Part shown: piece after piece, positions 8,430 through 17,269 of the stretch
Layout of the letters: every line of letters starts with the position of its first letter
Position numbering within the stretch: the first letter of the stretch is position 1
Source: Nocardia testacea NBRC 100365
GTDB taxonomy: Bacteria > Actinomycetota > Actinomycetes > Mycobacteriales > Mycobacteriaceae
NCBI RefSeq assembly: GCF_000308775.1
Contig: NZ_BAGJ01000011.1
Location: forward strand, 1-64,000
DNA length: 64,000 nt
Reading direction: 5' to 3'
Program-made: the position numbers and the translations under genes
The notes under the pieces: model-generated
The model's database searches: none
What the model was told of the DNA's origin: nothing
The model's input: the letters and a program-made list of their open reading frames with translations, nothing else

Positions 8430-11345
8430 GTGGCAACACGAGACCGAAACGCAGCCGAGGCGGGTCGTCCCGTGCGTCGTCTCGTCATCGTCGAATCCCC
8501 GACGAAGGCCCGCAAAATCGCGCCCTACCTGGGGCGGGACTATACGGTCGAGGCATCGGTCGGCCATATCCGGGATCTGCCGCGCGGTGCGGCCGATGTC
8601 CCGGCCAAGTACAAGGGCCAGGACTGGGCGCGGCTCGGGGTGGACGTCAACAACGACTTCGAGCCCATCTACGTCGTCAGCCCGGAGAAGAAGGGGAAGG
8701 TCACCGAACTCAAGGGTCTGCTGGCCGACGCCGACGAGTTGTATCTGGCCACCGACCCCGACCGCGAGGGCGAGGCCATCGCCTGGCATCTGCTGGAGAC
8801 GCTGAAGCCGAAGGTCCCGGTCCGGCGGATGGTCTTCCACGAGATCACCGAGCCGGCGATCCGCGCGGCCGCCGCCGACACCCGCGACCTGGACAACGAC
8901 CTGGTCGACGCACAGGAAACCCGGCGCATCCTGGACCGGCTGTACGGCTACGAGGTCAGTCCGGTGCTGTGGAAGAAGGTCATGCCGCGGTTGTCGGCGG
9001 GCCGGGTGCAGTCGGTGGCGACCCGCGTGATCGTGCAGCGCGAGCGGGAGCGGATGGCGTTCCGGTCGGCGGAGTACTGGGATATCGCCGCGAAACTCGA
9101 TGCCGGCGGCGAGACCGACTCCGCCAATCCGCGGGTGTTCTCCGCCCGTCTCGTCGATGTGGACGGGTCCCGGGTCGCCACCGGGCGCGATTTCGGGTCC
9201 GACGGTCGGCTCAAGGCCGATTCCCGGGCGCTGGTCCTGGACGAGGCCCGGGCCCGCCGGCTGGCCGAAGCCCTGCACGGCGCGGATCTGGTGGTGACCT
9301 CCGCCGAGTCCAAGCCCTACACCCGCAAACCGTATGCGCCGTTCATGACCTCCACGTTGCAGCAGGAGGCCGGCCGCAAACTGCGGTTCACCTCGGAACG
9401 CACCATGCGTACCGCGCAGCGGCTGTACGAGAACGGTTACATCACCTATATGCGTACCGACTCGACCACGCTGTCGGAGTCGGCGATCAATGCCGCGCGC
9501 ACCCAGGCCACCCAGCTCTACGGTGCCGAGTTCGTGCACCCCACCGCCCGGCAGTACACCCGGAAGGTGAAGAACGCGCAGGAAGCGCACGAGGCCATCC
9601 GTCCCGCGGGCGATACCTTCGCCACGCCGGGCCAGTTGCACGCGCGGCTGGACAACGACGAGTTCCGGCTCTACGAGCTGATCTGGCAGCGCACCGTCGC
9701 CTCGCAGATGGCGGACGCCAGGGGCACCACCCTCACCCTGCGGATCACCGGCACCGCCGGCACCGGCGAGGAATGTGTGTTCTCCGCCTCCGGCCGCACC
9801 ATCACCTTTCCGGGCTTCCTGAAGGCCTATGTGGAAAGTGTCGACGAGGAGGCCGGCGGTCAGTCCGACGACGCCGAGACCCGGTTGCCGCAGCTCGCCG
9901 AGGGCGAAGGCGTCACCGCGGTCGAGTTGAACCCCGACGGGCACAGCACCAACCCGCCTGCCCGCTACACCGAAGCGTCGCTGATCAAAACGCTCGAGGA
10001 GCTCGGCATCGGGCGCCCCTCGACCTATTCGTCCATCATCAAAACCATTCTCGACCGCGGCTACATCTACAAACGCGGTAGCGCCCTGGTGCCGTCCTGG
10101 GTCGCCTTCTCGGTGACCGGGCTGCTGGAGCAATACTTCGGTCGCCTGGTCGATTTCGATTTCACCGCTGCCATGGAAGACGATCTGGATGCCATCGCCG
10201 GTGGCCGGGCGCAGCGCGGAAATTGGTTGTCCAGCTTCTATTTCGGTGGCGACGACGGCGCCGAGGGTTCGGTCGCGCGGTCCGGCGGCTTGAAGCGGAT
10301 GGTCGGGGAGCGGCTCGACGATATCGACGCCCGCGTGATCAACTCCATCAAACTCTTCAGCGACGACGCGGGGCGCGATGTGGTGGTGCGGGTCGGCCGG
10401 TACGGGCCGTATCTGGAACGCATGGTCACCGACCCCGACAAGCCGGATGCCGAACCGACCTCCCAGCGCGCCAATCTTCCCGATGACCTGCCGCCCGACG
10501 AGCTCACCCCGGAGGTGGCGGAGAAACTCTTCTCCACTCCGCAGGAGGGCCGCACGCTGGGCAGCGACCCGGACACCGGTCACGAAATCGTCGTCAAGGA
10601 AGGGCGTTTCGGCCCCTACGTCACCGAGATCCTGCCGGAGACCGACGAGGATCAGGCGGCCAAGAAACCCGCGAAGAAGAACGCTCCGAAACCGCGGACC
10701 GGGTCGCTGTTCAAGTCGATGGACCCGGCCACGGTCACCCTCGAGGACGCGTTGAAGCTGCTGTCGTTGCCGCGTGTGGTCGGCGCCGACCCGGCCTCCG
10801 GGGAGGAGATCACCGCGCAGAACGGCCGGTACGGACCCTATCTGAAGAAGGGCACCGATTCGCGGTCGCTGGCCACCGAGGACCAGATCTTCACGGTGAC
10901 CCTCGACGAGGCCCTCAAGCTCTATGCCGAACCCAAACGTAGAGGTAGACAGGCCGCGGCAGCCGCGCCGCTCCGGGAACTCGGCAACGATTCCGCCACC
11001 GGTAAGCCGATGGTCATCAAGGACGGGCGCTTCGGACCCTACGTGACCGACGGCGAGACCAACGCCAGCCTGCGCAAGGGCGACGAAGTGGAGTCCATCA
11101 CCGACGAACGCGCCTCCGAACTGCTGGCCGACCGGCGGGCACGCGGCCCGGTGAAGAAGGCCGCCAAGAAGACCGTCAAGAAGGCTCCGGCCAAGAAGGC
11201 CGCCGCCAAGAAGACCACCACCGCCGCGAAAAAGACGACCACCGCGAAAGCGGCCGCGAAGAAGACGGCGGCCAAGAAGGCTCCCGCCAAGAAGGCCCCG
11301 GCGAAGCAGTCCGCGGGCCGGTCGTCTTCCCAGAACGAAGACTAG
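8430..11345 (+). CDS. topA: DNA topoisomerase I
   Basis: Type IA topoisomerase (971 residues) that relaxes negative supercoils behind polymerases. The N-terminal Toprim domain starts with LVIVESPTKARKI and has the DPDREGEAIAWH motif. The active-site Tyr is residue 340 in YITYMRTDS. The C terminus has repeated zinc-free domains followed by a Lys/Ala-rich tail (about residues 905-971, repeated AKK units), typical of actinobacterial TopA and needed for processivity. The start is GTG 8430 behind GAAGGAAAGG. It corresponds to Rv3646c. Confidence 0.97.
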   Translation: MATRDRNAAEAGRPVRRLVIVESPTKARKIAPYLGRDYTVEASVGHIRDLPRGAADVPAKYKGQDWARLGVDVNNDFEPIYVVSPEKKGKVTELKGLLADADELYLATDPDREGEAIAWHLLETLKPKVPVRRMVFHEITEPAIRAAAADTRDLDNDLVDAQETRRILDRLYGYEVSPVLWKKVMPRLSAGRVQSVATRVIVQRERERMAFRSAEYWDIAAKLDAGGETDSANPRVFSARLVDVDGSRVATGRDFGSDGRLKADSRALVLDEARARRLAEALHGADLVVTSAESKPYTRKPYAPFMTSTLQQEAGRKLRFTSERTMRTAQRLYENGYITYMRTDSTTLSESAINAARTQATQLYGAEFVHPTARQYTRKVKNAQEAHEAIRPAGDTFATPGQLHARLDNDEFRLYELIWQRTVASQMADARGTTLTLRITGTAGTGEECVFSASGRTITFPGFLKAYVESVDEEAGGQSDDAETRLPQLAEGEGVTAVELNPDGHSTNPPARYTEASLIKTLEELGIGRPSTYSSIIKTILDRGYIYKRGSALVPSWVAFSVTGLLEQYFGRLVDFDFTAAMEDDLDAIAGGRAQRGNWLSSFYFGGDDGAEGSVARSGGLKRMVGERLDDIDARVINSIKLFSDDAGRDVVVRVGRYGPYLERMVTDPDKPDAEPTSQRANLPDDLPPDELTPEVAEKLFSTPQEGRTLGSDPDTGHEIVVKEGRFGPYVTEILPETDEDQAAKKPAKKNAPKPRTGSLFKSMDPATVTLEDALKLLSLPRVVGADPASGEEITAQNGRYGPYLKKGTDSRSLATEDQIFTVTLDEALKLYAEPKRRGRQAAAAAPLRELGNDSATGKPMVIKDGRFGPYVTDGETNASLRKGDEVESITDERASELLADRRARGPVKKAAKKTVKKAPAKKAAAKKTTTAAKKTTTAKAAAKKTAAKKAPAKKAPAKQSAGRSSSQNED

Positions 11346-11413
11346 CGGGCGGTTGTCTGTCGGATCGTCGCAGTAATGTCGCGCGCGAAACCGTCCGACG
11401 ACAAGGAGCGCCG

Positions 11414-11920
11414 ATGCCCGGTAGCCGGGAACGCGAGGATCTCGTCCAACTGCTCGACGAACAGCGTGAGATGTTCCGGATAACGCTGCGGGGTATCGAC
11501 GACGCGCAGGCGCGGCAGCGCACCACCGCCAGCGAACTGACTCTCGGCGGCCTGCTGCACCACATCGTCCGCTGTGAACGTGATTGGACGAAGGTACTGG
11601 TCGAGCGGGACGAGAACGCCGAAACGAAACTCGAGGACTACGAGGGCGAGTACCTCATCGCCGACGACGAGACGGTCGCCGGACTGCTCGCCGAATGGGA
11701 GCGTGTCGCCGCGAACACCGCCGAACTCGTGCGCTCGGTGGACGACCTGGACGCTTCGATTCCCACCCCCACCAACCCGTGGGTACCGGGCCGCGTGTGG
11801 TGGTCCGCGCGTTTCCTGATCCTGCACATCCTCCGTGAGATCGCCCACCACAGCGGGCACGCCGATATCATCCGCGAGCAGTTGGACGGAGCGAACACCA
11901 CCGCGCAGCGCGCCGGGTAG
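11414..11920 (+). CDS. DinB/DUF664-like four-helix protein
   Basis: 168-residue protein of the DinB/YfiT superfamily: His residues at the expected metal positions (GGLLHHIVRCE near the N terminus, and IAHHSGHADIIRE near the C terminus) and Trp-rich helices. Families of this fold include mycothiol- or bacillithiol-dependent S-transferases and isomerases, but the substrate cannot be read from sequence. It starts at ATG 11414 after AAGGAG, 68 bases behind topA. In M. tuberculosis an adenylate cyclase gene lies here instead. Confidence 0.8.
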   Translation: MPGSREREDLVQLLDEQREMFRITLRGIDDAQARQRTTASELTLGGLLHHIVRCERDWTKVLVERDENAETKLEDYEGEYLIADDETVAGLLAEWERVAANTAELVRSVDDLDASIPTPTNPWVPGRVWWSARFLILHILREIAHHSGHADIIREQLDGANTTAQRAG

Positions 11921-12150
11921 CGCGGCCGGCGAGTTCCGGCGGTGGAAGCAAGACGGCGACGAACCGTACCGGGGGAATCTTCGTATCCGTTACGGCAGCG
12001 CCTCGGCCGGCACAGCTCGGCGATTCGCTCGCCTCGGCGCCGGTGGATCGTGTCCGGCGTCGGCCGTATCCGTCAGCGGGGCGCACCGGGGAGCATTCGG
12101 AATGGCGTGGGTCCCGGCGGCCGGTTGTGGTCGGTCGAGCGTATTAGGGT

Positions 12151-13347
12151 GTGAGCGTGGTGGGTGTCTTCGAGCGTCTCGTGGGTCAAGGGCCGGTGAC
12201 CGCCGATCTGACCGCTGCCGCGGTCGCCGGCCGCTCCGGTGTCGCCGAGGGCGCCATGACGCATTCATGGCTGTTCACCGGCCCGCCGGGGTCCGGTCGC
12301 GAGGTGGCTGCGCTGTGCTTCGCGGCCGCCCTGCAGTGCACCGATTCCGAACAGCCCGGATGCGGCCGCTGCCACGCCTGCACCACGACGATGGCCGGCA
12401 CCCACGGTGATGTGCGCCGGGTGATCCCCGAAGGCCTGAGCATCTCGACCAAGGAGATGCGCGGGATCGTGCAGATCGCGGCCCGGCGCCCCAGCACCGG
12501 TCGCTGGCAGGTGGTGGTGATCGAGGATGCCGATCGGCTCACCGAGGCCGCGGGCAACGTACTTCTCAAGGTGGTGGAAGAGCCGCCCGAGCGCACCGTG
12601 TTCCTGCTGTGCGCGCCCTCGGTGGATCCGGAGGACATCTCAGTCACCCTGCGCTCCCGCTGCCGGCACATCCACCTGACCACCCCGTCCGCTCCCGCGA
12701 TAGCCCAGGTCCTGCGCGAACACGACGGCCTCGATCCGGAAACCGCCGACTGGGCGGCCGCTGTGAGCGGCGGCCATATCGGCCGCGCCCGCCGCCTCGC
12801 CACCGACGACGAGGCTCGCGCCCGCCGCCGCCGAGCCCTCGATGTGGTGACCGCGGTAGCCCGCGGCACCGCCTACCTCGCCGCCGACGAACTGGTGAAG
12901 GCCGCCGAAGACGAGGCGAAACAGCTCAGCACCGAACGTGACGAACGCGAACGCGAAGAACTCGCCACCGCCCTCGGCGCCGGCGGCACCGGCAAGGGAG
13001 CCGCGAGCGCCACCCGTGGCTCCGCCGGCGTCCTCAAGGATCTCGAACGCCGCCAGAAATCCCGCGCCACCCGCACCGGCCGCGACGCCCTCGACCGCGC
13101 CCTCCTCGATATAGCCGGCCTATACCGCGATGCCCTCGCCATCGCCTTCGGCGGCCCCGCCGGCCTCACCATGACCCACCCCGATATGGCCGACCGCGCC
13201 CGCGACCTGGCCGAGCGCGTCCGCCCCGAAGGCCTGCTCCGCTCCATCGACGCCGTCCTGGCCTGCCGCGAAGCCCTCGACCAGAACGTCAAGCCGCGTT
13301 TCGCGGTGGCCGCCATGGCCGCCACTCTCATCGCGCAAACCTCCTGA
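12151..13347 (+). CDS. holB: DNA polymerase III subunit delta prime
   Basis: Clamp-loader subunit of the replicative polymerase (398 residues). The P-loop is degenerate, GPPGSGRE with Arg in place of the catalytic Lys, as expected for delta prime, which does not hydrolyse ATP. The four-Cys zinc module (C-x8-C-x2-C-x2-C pattern around GCGRCHAC) follows, then a sensor-like SRC motif (LRSRCRHIHL). The C terminus has a charged, variable linker and a helical collar domain. GTG 12151 is used; GTG 12157 is an alternative that would be closer to the Rv3644c N terminus. A tRNA gene follows. Confidence 0.92.
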   Translation: MSVVGVFERLVGQGPVTADLTAAAVAGRSGVAEGAMTHSWLFTGPPGSGREVAALCFAAALQCTDSEQPGCGRCHACTTTMAGTHGDVRRVIPEGLSISTKEMRGIVQIAARRPSTGRWQVVVIEDADRLTEAAGNVLLKVVEEPPERTVFLLCAPSVDPEDISVTLRSRCRHIHLTTPSAPAIAQVLREHDGLDPETADWAAAVSGGHIGRARRLATDDEARARRRRALDVVTAVARGTAYLAADELVKAAEDEAKQLSTERDEREREELATALGAGGTGKGAASATRGSAGVLKDLERRQKSRATRTGRDALDRALLDIAGLYRDALAIAFGGPAGLTMTHPDMADRARDLAERVRPEGLLRSIDAVLACREALDQNVKPRFAVAAMAATLIAQTS

Positions 13348-13404
13348 CCAGCCGTTTTCGCGTTCCCAGGGCGGAGACGATAGACTCGCCACGCCGAAAG
13401 GCAC

Positions 13405-13480
13405 GCCGCCTTAGCTCAGTCGGTAGAGCGCTTCACTCGTAATGAAAAGGTCAGGAGTTCGATTCTCCTAGGCGGCTCCA
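13405..13480 (+). tRNA. tRNA-Thr (anticodon CGU)
   Basis: Full cloverleaf: acceptor GCCGCCT (13405-13411) pairs with AGGCGGC (13470-13476). The D arm is GCTC/GAGC. The anticodon loop CTCGTAA has CGT at its centre, decoding ACG. The T arm is AGGAG TTCGATT CTCCT, and CCA is encoded. The first anticodon-stem pair is C-A (stem CTTCA against TGAAA), which is unusual. The gene marks the start of an island carrying integrase remnants. Confidence 0.95.
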
Positions 13481-13517
13481 GGTCAGAGGACATTTCCGCT
13501 CTCCGCGAGGCGGTCCG

Positions 13518-13544
13518 GGCAAGTCAACTTGCCTAGAACTTGCC
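13518..13544. repeat. Clustered AACTTGCC half-sites between tRNA-Thr and integrase remnant
   Basis: AACTTGCC occurs twice in direct orientation (13526-13533 and 13537-13544, 11 bases apart), and an inverted copy GGCAAGT at 13518-13524 forms a 7-bp inverted repeat with the first. Such clustered short repeats between a tRNA and an integrase gene are typical of integrase or excisionase binding sites (inference). Confidence 0.5.
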
Positions 13545-13568
13545 AACACGCGGGGAGCGGTTCTTATC

Positions 13569-14687
13569 TCAGCTGCACAGAGCGGTCCCCGCCGCCTTCA
13601 GGTCCTCCGGCTGCGCGTCGCTATAGATGGACAGTGATACCGCCGGGTCGTGGCCGTTCCAGGCCGCGACGATATGCACGGGGATACCGAGCGCGAGCAT
13701 GAGGGACATCGAGGTGTTCCGCAACCCTTTCAACGGGATACGCCGCAGCCCGGCCCGCTTGCTGATCCGCTGAAACTCGTCGGAGTGCCACTCCGACCGG
13801 ACTGCGTCGCTTCTCATCCACTGTGGTCAGCCGGTCGTCGGACCACGGGATACCCAGTGACAGAGCCTCAGCTTTCTGCGCGGTCTTCAGCGAGCGCAGC
13901 GCTTCGGCCAGATCGGCAGGCGGCGGGAGGGTGCGGCGGCTGCGCCGGGACTTCGGCAAGTTCTCCTTGGTCTCCGACCCGATCGCCACCCGGCCCCGGC
14001 GGACTCGCAACGCGGCGTCGTCGAACCGGGTCCACCGCGTTTCCTGCACTTCCGAGCGGCGCATGCCGTAGGTGGACATGAGCCGGCACGCATGGAGGCG
14101 GTGCGCCGCCGCAGCCTGCCGGAACTGCTGGACTTCGGCCACCGTCCAGGACTTCGCCGCTTCTGCTGCGTCATCGTCTTCGGGGATCTCGTCACCGGGC
14201 CGCTCCACCAGAGCGATTACGTTCCGGGGGAGCGCACCCTGGTCCACGTAGGACTGAACCATCGCGCTCAGCGCGGTCAGGGTGGAGCGGACCATGACCG
14301 GCTTGACTCCGGCGGTGACCGTGGCCAGCTCGCACGCGGTGCACACCGCCGGCCGGTCCGGGCGATCCGTCCGGCGCGCACCAGGGCCGACAGGGGAGTG
14401 TGAATCTGGGTGCCTGGGAACTCCGCCGCGATGTCGCGCGTCGAGATGCCCTCGGGGTGCTGCGCGATGAACTCCGCGATCCGGGAGGAGAGCGAATCAG
14501 GGCGGGTCGCGCGCCGCTGGTCCACACGGCCCTCGGTCAGCATCCACGCCACCAGGGCGTCACCATCGGCCTTCGTCACCTGCGCCAGCTTCTTGCCGCC
14601 CATGTAGCGCCAGACCGGCGCCGATATCCGAGGAGCTTGTGCAAGTGGACTTTCAGGCTGCGTAACGAGGTCAGCCAGCGGAGCGCT
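13569..14687 (-). pseudogene. Decayed tyrosine integrase next to tRNA-Thr
   Basis: Three reading frames together make one tyrosine recombinase. The N-terminal part (14687 down to about 14340) reads LAQVTKADGDALVAWML plus a helix-turn-helix-like segment (RIAEFIAQHPEGISTRDI). The middle part (about 14346 to 13815) has the core-binding region (TLTALSAMVQSYVDQG) and the first catalytic Arg (YGMRRSEVQETRW). The C-terminal part (13817-13569) has GLRNTSMSLML, WNGHDPAVS and the probable nucleophile Tyr in LSIYSDA. Frame changes near 14340 and 13815 break it, and no start codon with a ribosome binding site is evident. Its C terminus points at the tRNA, 92 bases away, the usual layout for an element that uses the tRNA as attachment site. 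Confidence 0.85.
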
Positions 14688-14695
14688 TCACAGAG

Positions 14696-14892
14696 GTGAT
14701 CGAGTTCCTGAAGTCCAATGCCGGGCTCTACTCGCTGGCCTCCGTAGCGCTCGCGTTTCAACTATTGGGCGTCTATTTGGTGATCCGAGACCTGTTCAAG
14801 CACTACCGCATGGCCGGTCAGTTTGCGAAGAACATGACCGTCTCCGGGACACCCACAAGAAGCTGCAAGACGAGTCGTTCGACTTCTCATGA
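14696..14892 (+). pseudogene. Broken small membrane protein A
   Basis: From GTG 14696 the frame encodes a membrane helix (LYSLASVALAFQLLGVYLVI) and a basic stretch ending FAKNM. At about 14840 a one-base shift is needed to continue into RLRDTHKKLQDESF and a TGA at 14890-14892. That TGA overlaps the ATG of the next small gene, so the original arrangement was a coupled pair. The uninterrupted frame instead runs on as a non-coding-looking Ser/Thr/Arg-rich tail. The family is unknown. Confidence 0.5.
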
Positions 14893-15117
14893 ACGAACTC
14901 ACCGATGGAACCGACGAGGGCTTTGCCCGTCTGATCCAACCAGGTGTGGAGACGAATTTTCTGGCATCGAAGGCCGATCTGGTCTCGACCCAGATCGCGT
15001 CTTACCTGCTCGCGACAGTCGCTGTTCCGACTCGGTGGAAAACCTGGTTCGGGCCCATCTAGCTCGGGCTGGGAATCGTGCTCGCCTACCTGGTGACGTT
15101 GTTCTCTATCCGGTGAC
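14889..15117 (+). pseudogene. Small membrane protein B with in-frame TAG
   Basis: Starts at ATG 14889 overlapping the stop of the previous fragment. It encodes about 57 residues (MNELTDGTDEGFARLIQPG at the start) to a TAG at 15061, then 17 further codons in the same frame that form the rest of a membrane helix (LGLGIVLAYLVTLF) before TGA at 15115. The TAG therefore interrupts an otherwise sensible C-terminal hydrophobic segment. No family recognised. It overlaps the convergent small gene at 15086. Confidence 0.5.
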
Positions 15118-15229
15118 TGCCCGCCTCAGCAGTCCCATCTCCGGACCGGCTGGGTTGCGGCCAGAACACTGCCCATAGCAGTACGGCCACGGGCAGACCG
15201 ATCACGATGATGAACCCCAGCGCGATCAC
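15086..15229 (-). CDS. Small single-pass membrane protein
   Basis: 47 residues from GTG 15229, which overlaps the stop of the gene upstream on this strand (GTGA). The first 25 residues form one strong membrane helix (LGFIIVIGLPVAVLLWAVFW), followed by a polar tail. The translational overlap with the 106-residue gene suggests the two are made together; function unknown. Confidence 0.5.
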   Translation of the reverse strand: MIALGFIIVIGLPVAVLLWAVFWPQPSRSGDGTAEAGSHRIENNVTR

Positions 15230-15546
15230 CGGCGGCGGTCCATATCGACCACCGGCCACCGGTACCCGCGCGGATACACCTGCATCGGGGTCGCCAGCGC
15301 TGCCCGCTCGGTGATCATGTTTCGCACCGGGTCTGCGTGCTCGAACGAGGGCACGATCACGGCCGTGGCGTTGTGCTCCAGCAGGGCGCCGGTCAGGATG
15401 AGAGCGGTCGCCAGCGGCCCGCAGTCCGCATAGACCGTCCACACCAGTCGATATCCGTAGCGCTGCGCTACCTGGTGGATATCCACTCCGTTGCCGTGCG
15501 CATCCTTGCGTACCAGGCCGATGGCCTTCGGTGAATCGCTCTGCAT
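15226..15546 (-). CDS. Hypothetical protein, possible resolvase-fold domain
   Basis: 106 residues from ATG 15546 behind AGGGGA. It begins with SPKAIGLVRKDAHG, has GYRLVWTVYADCG, and later NATAVIVPSFEHAD. The alternation of an IGxVRxD strand, a GY-(x)-V strand and an AVIVPS strand resembles the N-terminal fold of serine recombinases, but the catalytic Ser is not evident, so any such role is weak inference. Small proteins of this type are often seen divergent from XRE regulators in nocardiae and streptomycetes, as here. The Ser/Arg-rich in-frame extension upstream was rejected. Confidence 0.55.
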   Translation of the reverse strand: MQSDSPKAIGLVRKDAHGNGVDIHQVAQRYGYRLVWTVYADCGPLATALILTGALLEHNATAVIVPSFEHADPVRNMITERAALATPMQVYPRGYRWPVVDMDRRR

Positions 15547-15764
15547 CGTGGGTCCCCTGCCGTATCCCCGGTTGGTGCGCACCCGCCGCCGGGGGCTCGA
15601 CCTCCCGGCGGCGGGGCTATGCAGAGCGTCACACCGTGGCGAGTGAACCTTGTTCCGCTGGGGAACATCTGGGCCTGCTTCCGGTCGCCGCTCCGCCGCC
15701 CGAGACTTGAGGGACAATGCACGTAAGGCGTGGGTACTCGACAGGGAAAGCGCAGGTGCGCGGC

Positions 15765-16967
15765 ATGACCGACGAACCGGATACCTTCATCGGGGAGCGG
15801 GTGCGCCAGATCCGCGCCCGGCGCGGCATCTCTCAGCAGGTCCTCGCAGACCGGGCAGGGCTGAGCAGGTCCGTGATTGCCAAGTACGAGACCGGGCTAC
15901 GGCCGGTCGATTCTCGGCGCACGCTGCTCGCGCTGGCCGGTGCGCTCGGTTGCACCCTCGCGGACCTCACCGGCAGCGATGACCGGATAGACCCGGCCAC
16001 CAGCGCGTTTCACCGATCGGTAGCCGATATCGAAACCGCGCTGTGGACACAGGGCAATGTCACCGACACCCGGCCGCGGCGCACCCTGGACGAATTGGCA
16101 GTGACCGTTGTACACGCATCCCGGCTGCGTCATGCCGGAGATTATGCGGCTCTGGGGCCCCTGCTGCCGGACCTGCTAACCGATGCCTACCGGCTTACCG
16201 AAGATGGCAGCGTGCAGTCGTGGGATCTGCTGGCAACCGCCGCCTACGGTGTGGCGTCAGCGCTGCGCCAGCGTGGCCACGACGCTCTGGCGTGGACGGC
16301 CGTGCAGGAGTCCGAGCGGGCGGCGGACCGGGCGGACTCACTCGCCCCGGTCGCTGCCGCCCAGTTCCTGAAGTCCCAGATTCTGGCCGCCCGTCCCGGT
16401 GCGCTCACGGCCGCGCTGAGCACAGCGACCGGGGCGGCTGACCGGCTGGCCTCCGACGCACGCACGCGCGGCGAGTTGGAGACGGTCGGTATGGCACGTC
16501 TACAGGCGGGCTTCGCGGAGACCCTGGCCGGAGGGGACGCGGCACCCCACATTGCGGAGGCGGCGGAACTGGCGGATCGGCTGTCGGAGGCACCGGTCGG
16601 GCACAGCTCCGCTCGCAACCGGACATTCGGACCGGCGAACGTGGCCCTCTGGCAGATGAGTTCAGCCGTGGAGCGGCGCGAGCCCGGTGAGGCGTTGCGG
16701 ATCGCGGAGACACTGGACCCGACCGCCCTCCCGAACGGGGTGCGGCACGCCCAGTTCTTCGTCGAGCTGGGCCGCGCGCACGCGATGAAGCGTGACCACC
16801 GGGCGGCGCTGTACGCCCTGCTGCGCGGTGAGCACGCCGCACCTCAGCATGTGCGCGGGATGGCTCCGGTGCGCGAGCTGGTGGGCTCGATGCTGCGGCA
16901 GGCGCAGCGTGACCTCACGACGGGGGAGCTGGGACGGTTGGCGCAGCGGGTAGGCGTGGTGCCGTGA
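15765..16967 (+). CDS. XRE-family transcriptional regulator with C-terminal helical repeats
   Basis: 400 residues. A helix-turn-helix domain lies at about residues 5-60 (VRQIRARRGISQQVLADRAG, then SRSVIAKYETGLRPVD). The remaining 330 residues are Ala/Leu-rich helices resembling TPR repeats, a form common in actinobacterial one-component regulators that sense small molecules or peptides. ATG 15765 is preferred over 15717: it follows AGGTG and the upstream codons are Arg/Gly-rich and unlike the rest. It is divergent from the 15226/15086 pair, with 218 bases between, and probably controls that pair and itself. Confidence 0.75.
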   Translation: MTDEPDTFIGERVRQIRARRGISQQVLADRAGLSRSVIAKYETGLRPVDSRRTLLALAGALGCTLADLTGSDDRIDPATSAFHRSVADIETALWTQGNVTDTRPRRTLDELAVTVVHASRLRHAGDYAALGPLLPDLLTDAYRLTEDGSVQSWDLLATAAYGVASALRQRGHDALAWTAVQESERAADRADSLAPVAAAQFLKSQILAARPGALTAALSTATGAADRLASDARTRGELETVGMARLQAGFAETLAGGDAAPHIAEAAELADRLSEAPVGHSSARNRTFGPANVALWQMSSAVERREPGEALRIAETLDPTALPNGVRHAQFFVELGRAHAMKRDHRAALYALLRGEHAAPQHVRGMAPVRELVGSMLRQAQRDLTTGELGRLAQRVGVVP

Positions 16968-16988
16968 GCTTGGGCTGCGCGCAGAGGA

Positions 16989-17252
16989 TCAGTCCCAGGG
17001 CGTGGTTTTGAAGCCTGCGGCTTTCATGTCCCGTTTCGCCTCTTCCATGTAGGCATCGACCTGCTGGCTCAGGGTGTCCATGAAGCTCATCGCATCGCGC
17101 TCAGCGTTGGACTGCTCATAGCGGCCTCGACCACACTCTTCGCGGAACTCGTTGGTGAAGGCGTTCAGCTCATCACCAGCCGCCTTCAGAGCCACAGGTT
17201 TCGCGAATGGCTCAGTGGTGGTGCGGAGCACGGTCAACACAGCCGCGCTCAC
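16989..17252 (-). CDS. Small helical protein downstream of toxin/immunity pair
   Basis: 87 residues from GTG 17252; an in-frame stop lies 4 codons upstream, so the start cannot be much earlier. The sequence is helical and charged (DELNAFTNEFREECGRGRY, then MDTLSQQVDAYMEEAKRDM). It follows the immunity gene by 17 bases on the same strand and is likely the third gene of that operon. No family recognised; it could be a second immunity protein, a chaperone or an unrelated remnant. Confidence 0.5.
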   Translation of the reverse strand: MSAAVLTVLRTTTEPFAKPVALKAAGDELNAFTNEFREECGRGRYEQSNAERDAMSFMDTLSQQVDAYMEEAKRDMKAAGFKTTPWD

Positions 17253-17269
17253 CCCGTGTAGCTATTCGC

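Noticed and set aside
8370..10583. 737-codon minus-strand open frame antisense to topA
   Set aside because: Shadow frame of a high-G+C gene; Arg/Gly/His-rich composition, no start signal, and topA is unambiguous.
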